Positions 61,124 to 64,000 of a stretch of 64,000 bases of DNA are shown here, piece by piece. The first letter of the stretch is position 1. Each line of letters starts with the position of its first letter. Made by a program: the position numbers and the translations under genes. This stretch comes from Superficieibacter sp. HKU1 (GTDB lineage: Bacteria; Pseudomonadota; Gammaproteobacteria; Enterobacterales; Enterobacteriaceae). The stretch spans positions 620,001-684,000 of the forward strand of contig NZ_CP119754.1 of assembly GCF_029319185.1 (NCBI RefSeq), given 5' to 3'. The notes below the pieces were generated by a model. It did no database searches and had not been told where the DNA came from. It saw only the letters and a program-made list of their open reading frames with translations.

Positions 61124-62518
61124 TCACCCATACCTCCCCATCACCCCACCCAGTTCCCGCTCCGTCACCGGCAACGAAATAAAATACCCCTGATAACCCG
61201 TCACTCCCATCCCGCGCAGCATCTCAAGCTTCTTCTCACTGTCCACCCCTTCAGCAATACACCCGCTTCCCGTCAGTTCAGCGAAATACACCAGGCTTTT
61301 AACCAACGCGCGGGCGTGGGCGTCGTGCTGGCAGTCGTCGACGATGCTTTTATCCAGCTTGTAGTCGCTGAACCGCAGCGTTCTGACCGGCAATATCACG
61401 CTGCTGTGGGAAAAGCAGTCGTCGAGCATGATGCGAAAACCCTGCGCCTGTAGGCGCAGCAGGCTGGTAGCGCGTTGTTCATCCGGGCGCAGGTCGGTGG
61501 TCTCGGCGCACTCCAGCACCAGTTGGGGTGTCCATGCGGGATCGTGAAGCTGGCGGCGGGCGGCGTCCATCATCGGTACGAGGGCGTGATGGTTGGCCAG
61601 GCAGGGCGGGATGTTGACGGAGAAATAGTAGCGGCCTTTACAGGCGTTAATCTGCCGCACGGCCTGCTGGATCGTGGAGGCGGTTAACAGCAGCCAGGCG
61701 TAGTGCGAGCGGATCGGCGGCAGAAATTCACCGGGGGTGAGGATGTGCCCGTCGCGATACCAGCGGGCGAGCAGTTCAAAGCCCTGAAGCCGGAGATGTT
61801 GATTAACGATGGGCTGAAACACCGTATACCACTGGCGGCTGTGGATCGCCTGCATAAACTCGCGCTCAAAAGCGCTGGGGGTTTCGGTCTGCGGCATTTG
61901 TCGGGCATGCGGCAGGTGGGCGGTGAGGGAGGGAAACGGTCCGGCCATTTTTCTGAGTCCTGACATCCGTTGGCAATAGAGGGTTTTATGGCTGCGCTGG
62001 CGGGCCTGCGACTGCTGGCGGATGCTGTCGCCATGGAGGAGATCCACCAGCGCCAGCATCTCTTTGGGGGTGAGGCCCTCGTGATGAGGAAATCCCGACT
62101 GCCTCTCCCGCTGCGCCTGTAACGCCAGTCGCGGACTGCTCCGGCATCCGCCGCGCAGCAGGGCGGCAAGCTGCGCACACGGCAGGTCGGAACTGCTCAT
62201 CCTGACGCAGGCCAGCGCCTGCGGGTTTTTAGTGAGTTTTTGCAGTGTCGGCCACAGCCAGCTGGCGGGGAGGCGGCTGAGGATCAGCATGCTCATCGGT
62301 CTGCGCATCTGGCGCAGCAGCGAGGCGGCGTGTTGCAGGGTTATCAGCAGCCAGTAGGGATCGTCCGGGAGATACACCACCACCCGGCGGGCGGGCAATG
62401 GCGGAAACTCGTTCGCCTGCGGGTATACCCTCTGCGGATGCGCGTCCGCCATCAGCCATGCCAGCCCTCCGGCGGCCAGCGTGCAGGGGGAGAGGATCAT
62501 CGTGCTACTGGTAGACAA
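61124..62518 (-). CDS. fimK: FimK-like protein: LuxR-type HTH plus EAL domain
   Basis: 464 residues. N-terminal part about 1-145 of unclear fold, a LuxR/RcsA-like HTH at about 148-192 (LTPKEMLALVDLLHG), and an EAL domain at about 218-460. EAL signature is ELL (248-250); other motifs are SVNIP, DDCFSHSS (366-373, in place of DDFGTG), KLDKS and EGVDSE. It overlaps fimH by 14 bases, as the last gene of the fim operon, like Klebsiella fimK. It may link cyclic-di-GMP to fimbriation; catalysis is uncertain given the altered DDFG motif. Confidence 0.85.
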   Translation of the reverse strand: MSTSSTMILSPCTLAAGGLAWLMADAHPQRVYPQANEFPPLPARRVVVYLPDDPYWLLITLQHAASLLRQMRRPMSMLILSRLPASWLWPTLQKLTKNPQALACVRMSSSDLPCAQLAALLRGGCRSSPRLALQAQRERQSGFPHHEGLTPKEMLALVDLLHGDSIRQQSQARQRSHKTLYCQRMSGLRKMAGPFPSLTAHLPHARQMPQTETPSAFEREFMQAIHSRQWYTVFQPIVNQHLRLQGFELLARWYRDGHILTPGEFLPPIRSHYAWLLLTASTIQQAVRQINACKGRYYFSVNIPPCLANHHALVPMMDAARRQLHDPAWTPQLVLECAETTDLRPDEQRATSLLRLQAQGFRIMLDDCFSHSSVILPVRTLRFSDYKLDKSIVDDCQHDAHARALVKSLVYFAELTGSGCIAEGVDSEKKLEMLRGMGVTGYQGYFISLPVTERELGGVMGRYG

Positions 62519-63410
62519 ATGTCACCCCGATGATCGACTGCACGTTGCCTGCGGTGACCTGTCCGCTGGTGCGGGCGTAGCTGGCGGTGAGTCCGAGATC
62601 TACCGGCGAGGGGCCGACCACGCCCATGGACACCGTATCGTTGGCCGCCAGGATGGTACCGCCGCGTGAGATCTGCACCCCAACGCCCTGCGCCGCGAGG
62701 CCAGCGGCAGTGTTGCTGAAAATCGAGTTGCCAGAATCCACCGTGCTGCCGGAGAGGTAGTAGCCCAGGTTCTGGTTCTGCGCGCAGCGTACCGTCAGCG
62801 GAATGGTGGCGCTGGCGGGATAGTCCGGCAGGTCGACCGTCACGTCGCGGGCGGAGACGTCACAGCCGCCGGTCGGCACCACCACATCGTTGCTGGCGTA
62901 GATGTTCCAGATAAACTGAAAGTCGTCGGCGTCCTTGTTGTTGGTCTGATGGAGGATCAGCACCGCCACCAGCGACCCGGCGCTGATCGCCACGCCGCCG
63001 GCGGTGCTGACCGGCGTCAGGTAGAGCACGGTCGGCCACGGCTTGTCGGTTTTGGAGTTATAGATCACCCGCGCGGTCTCGCTGGTGGTCGGAAACGGGT
63101 AGCTCGCGCCGTTGTATTTAACGGTGCCGGTGAAGTTTTTTAGCGCGCCGCCGTAGGCCGAACCGCGCTGGAGCGTCACGTAGTCGGTGATCGAGGTCGG
63201 GTAGTCGTTATGGCAAAAAATCTGCGTTGAGAGATCGACCACCAGGTTCTGCCCCACGCTGACGGAGGGGGCCATGGTGACGTACACGTCCGCCGAGCCG
63301 CCACCGATGGGAATAGTCACGCCCGCTGCGGTCTGGCAGGCAAAGGACCACGCGCTGGCGGACCAGCCGAGCAGCAGTAGCGAGGTAACAAAAGCGATAA
63401 GTTTTTGCAT
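62505..63410 (-). CDS. fimH: Type 1 fimbrial tip adhesin
   Basis: 301 residues. Signal peptide 1-23 ending in SAWS, mature FACQTAAGVTIPIGGGS. The lectin domain keeps the mannose-pocket pattern (IFCHNDYP, TDYVTLQRGSAYGG, QTNNKDADDFQF), a linker VVPTGGCDVS, and a pilin domain ending GVTFVYQ. It binds mannosylated glycoproteins at the fimbrial tip. Downstream of fimG on the same strand. Confidence 0.97.
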   Translation of the reverse strand: MQKLIAFVTSLLLLGWSASAWSFACQTAAGVTIPIGGGSADVYVTMAPSVSVGQNLVVDLSTQIFCHNDYPTSITDYVTLQRGSAYGGALKNFTGTVKYNGASYPFPTTSETARVIYNSKTDKPWPTVLYLTPVSTAGGVAISAGSLVAVLILHQTNNKDADDFQFIWNIYASNDVVVPTGGCDVSARDVTVDLPDYPASATIPLTVRCAQNQNLGYYLSGSTVDSGNSIFSNTAAGLAAQGVGVQISRGGTILAANDTVSMGVVGPSPVDLGLTASYARTSGQVTAGNVQSIIGVTFVYQ

Positions 63411-63421
63411 GGGGTCTCCTG

Positions 63422-63925
63422 TCAGGCCCAGGTGTAGGTAACGTTGATGACGGCCTGGATCGTGCCCTGGGTGACGCCGCCGTTGACCGTCAGCGCCCGC
63501 ACTTTGAGCGGAAAGCGCGTCGACTGGCTGGCGTCATCCACCGGCAGGGTTTTGAGCGTGCCGTTATTCAGCGTGGTGCCGTCCTTGTCCTGCAACTCCA
63601 GCTGGATGTTCCCGGCGGTGCCCTGGTTCTGGTAATAGCCGGTACTGTCCGCCGTGCCGCTGAAGGTGGCGGTGACCGTCGAAGTGCCCACCGGGCAGTT
63701 GGTGAGGTCGAGGATCACGTCGTGCCAGGCGGAGGCGGCTCCCGGCGAAATCATGTTGAAGGTATAAAGTTCCCCCAGGGTAACGTTCGCGGTGGGCGTG
63801 GAGATGGTGCAGGGTTTGGCCACTACTCTGCCGTTGACGGTGATGGTAACGTCGGCGCTGTGGCCGGGCACGATGACCGCTGCCAGTAATCCCGCGAGCA
63901 GGAAGCGGGAAAAAGTCCGTTGCAT
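63422..63925 (-). CDS. fimG: Type 1 fimbrial minor tip subunit FimG
   Basis: 167 residues as in E. coli FimG. Signal peptide about 1-23 (ending PGHSA), donor strand ADVTITVNGRVV, the disulphide pair CTIS...NCPVG and a terminal INVTYTWA strand. Joins FimH to FimF in the tip fibrillum. 11 bases before fimH. Confidence 0.95.
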   Translation of the reverse strand: MQRTFSRFLLAGLLAAVIVPGHSADVTITVNGRVVAKPCTISTPTANVTLGELYTFNMISPGAASAWHDVILDLTNCPVGTSTVTATFSGTADSTGYYQNQGTAGNIQLELQDKDGTTLNNGTLKTLPVDDASQSTRFPLKVRALTVNGGVTQGTIQAVINVTYTWA

Positions 63926-63937
63926 GTCAGCCTCCGG

Positions 63938-64000
63938 CTATTGAAATTCAAGGGTGAAGGTGGCCGTGGCATTAACCTGCCCGGCGGTGACCGGAACCCG
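63938..64000 (-). CDS. fimF: FimF minor tip subunit, C-terminal end only
   Basis: The last 20 codons, ending ATATFTLEFQ and a TAG stop at 63938-63940; the gene runs off the right edge. The terminal aromatic strand and position just before fimG identify a pilin subunit, FimF by operon order. Confidence 0.8.
   Translation of the reverse strand, partial: RVPVTAGQVNATATFTLEFQ

Noticed and set aside
61000..61130. Search for a right attachment site matching the leuX 3' end
   Set aside because: No copy of the leuX end is visible near the fim border, so the right end of the island cannot be fixed by direct repeat.

Overview
The window is a chromosomal segment of an enterobacterium (Enterobacteriaceae). 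Gene order follows the E. coli 96-98 minute region closely: nrdG-nrdD-treC-treB-treR-mgtA, ridA-pyrI-pyrB-pyrL, argI-rraB-miaE-yjgM-yjgN-valS-holC-pepA-lptF-lptG, ahr and tRNA leuX, with a type 1 fimbrial operon beyond leuX. An arginine deiminase operon between pyrB and argI, a fimK-type EAL gene after fimH and a fused dihydroxyacetone kinase point towards the Citrobacter/Enterobacter/Klebsiella/Salmonella side of the family. The sequence alone does not fix the genus.

Layout. 1-6.9 kb: the end of a rare catabolic cluster of the Enterococcus EF_0829-EF_0839 type (SFCGS protein, DUF4312, DUF4311, DUF4310, amidohydrolase, DgaE-like PLP enzyme, DgaF-like aldolase, PRD/EII regulator). 7-8.6 kb: an AT-richer HipA-like kinase plus DUF3037 pair. 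8.6-19 kb: core genes for anaerobic ribonucleotide reduction, trehalose uptake and cleavage, and magnesium import with its mgtL leader. 19-24.1 kb: an AT-rich insertion with a LysR regulator and a radical SAM/SPASM - DegT aminotransferase - PHP hydrolase operon, followed by a membrane protein with a transposase-like HTH. 24.2-34 kb: pyrimidine and arginine metabolism, including pyrL attenuation, an arcABCD-like operon with its own ArgR paralogue, and argI with two ARG boxes. 34-49 kb: housekeeping genes, dihydroxyacetone kinase and ahr. 49-50.1 kb: an HNH endonuclease/methyltransferase pair beside leuX.

50.4-61 kb is a mosaic accessory island at leuX, the known attachment gene of satellite phage P4. 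It holds a phage P4 Beta-family gene in an operon with a HigB-like/HigA-ImmA pair, a decayed small tyrosine recombinase, a truncated P4-type integrase, a large TIR-STAND-TPR protein, a P2/P4-type cos site, a psu homologue and a probable relic of the P4 immunity/left operon. The TIR-STAND gene lies between psu and int, which in P4 satellites is a known slot for anti-phage genes. The P4 replication and morphogenesis genes (alpha, sid, delta) are missing, so this is a degraded satellite that has kept its defence cargo.

61.1-64 kb: the 3' end of a type 1 fimbrial operon read on the minus strand (fimF partial, fimG, fimH, fimK).

The strongest candidates for less-described biology are the radical SAM-DegT-PHP operon, the TIR-STAND protein in the satellite hotspot, and the HigB/HigA-ImmA/Beta cassette with its paired operators.
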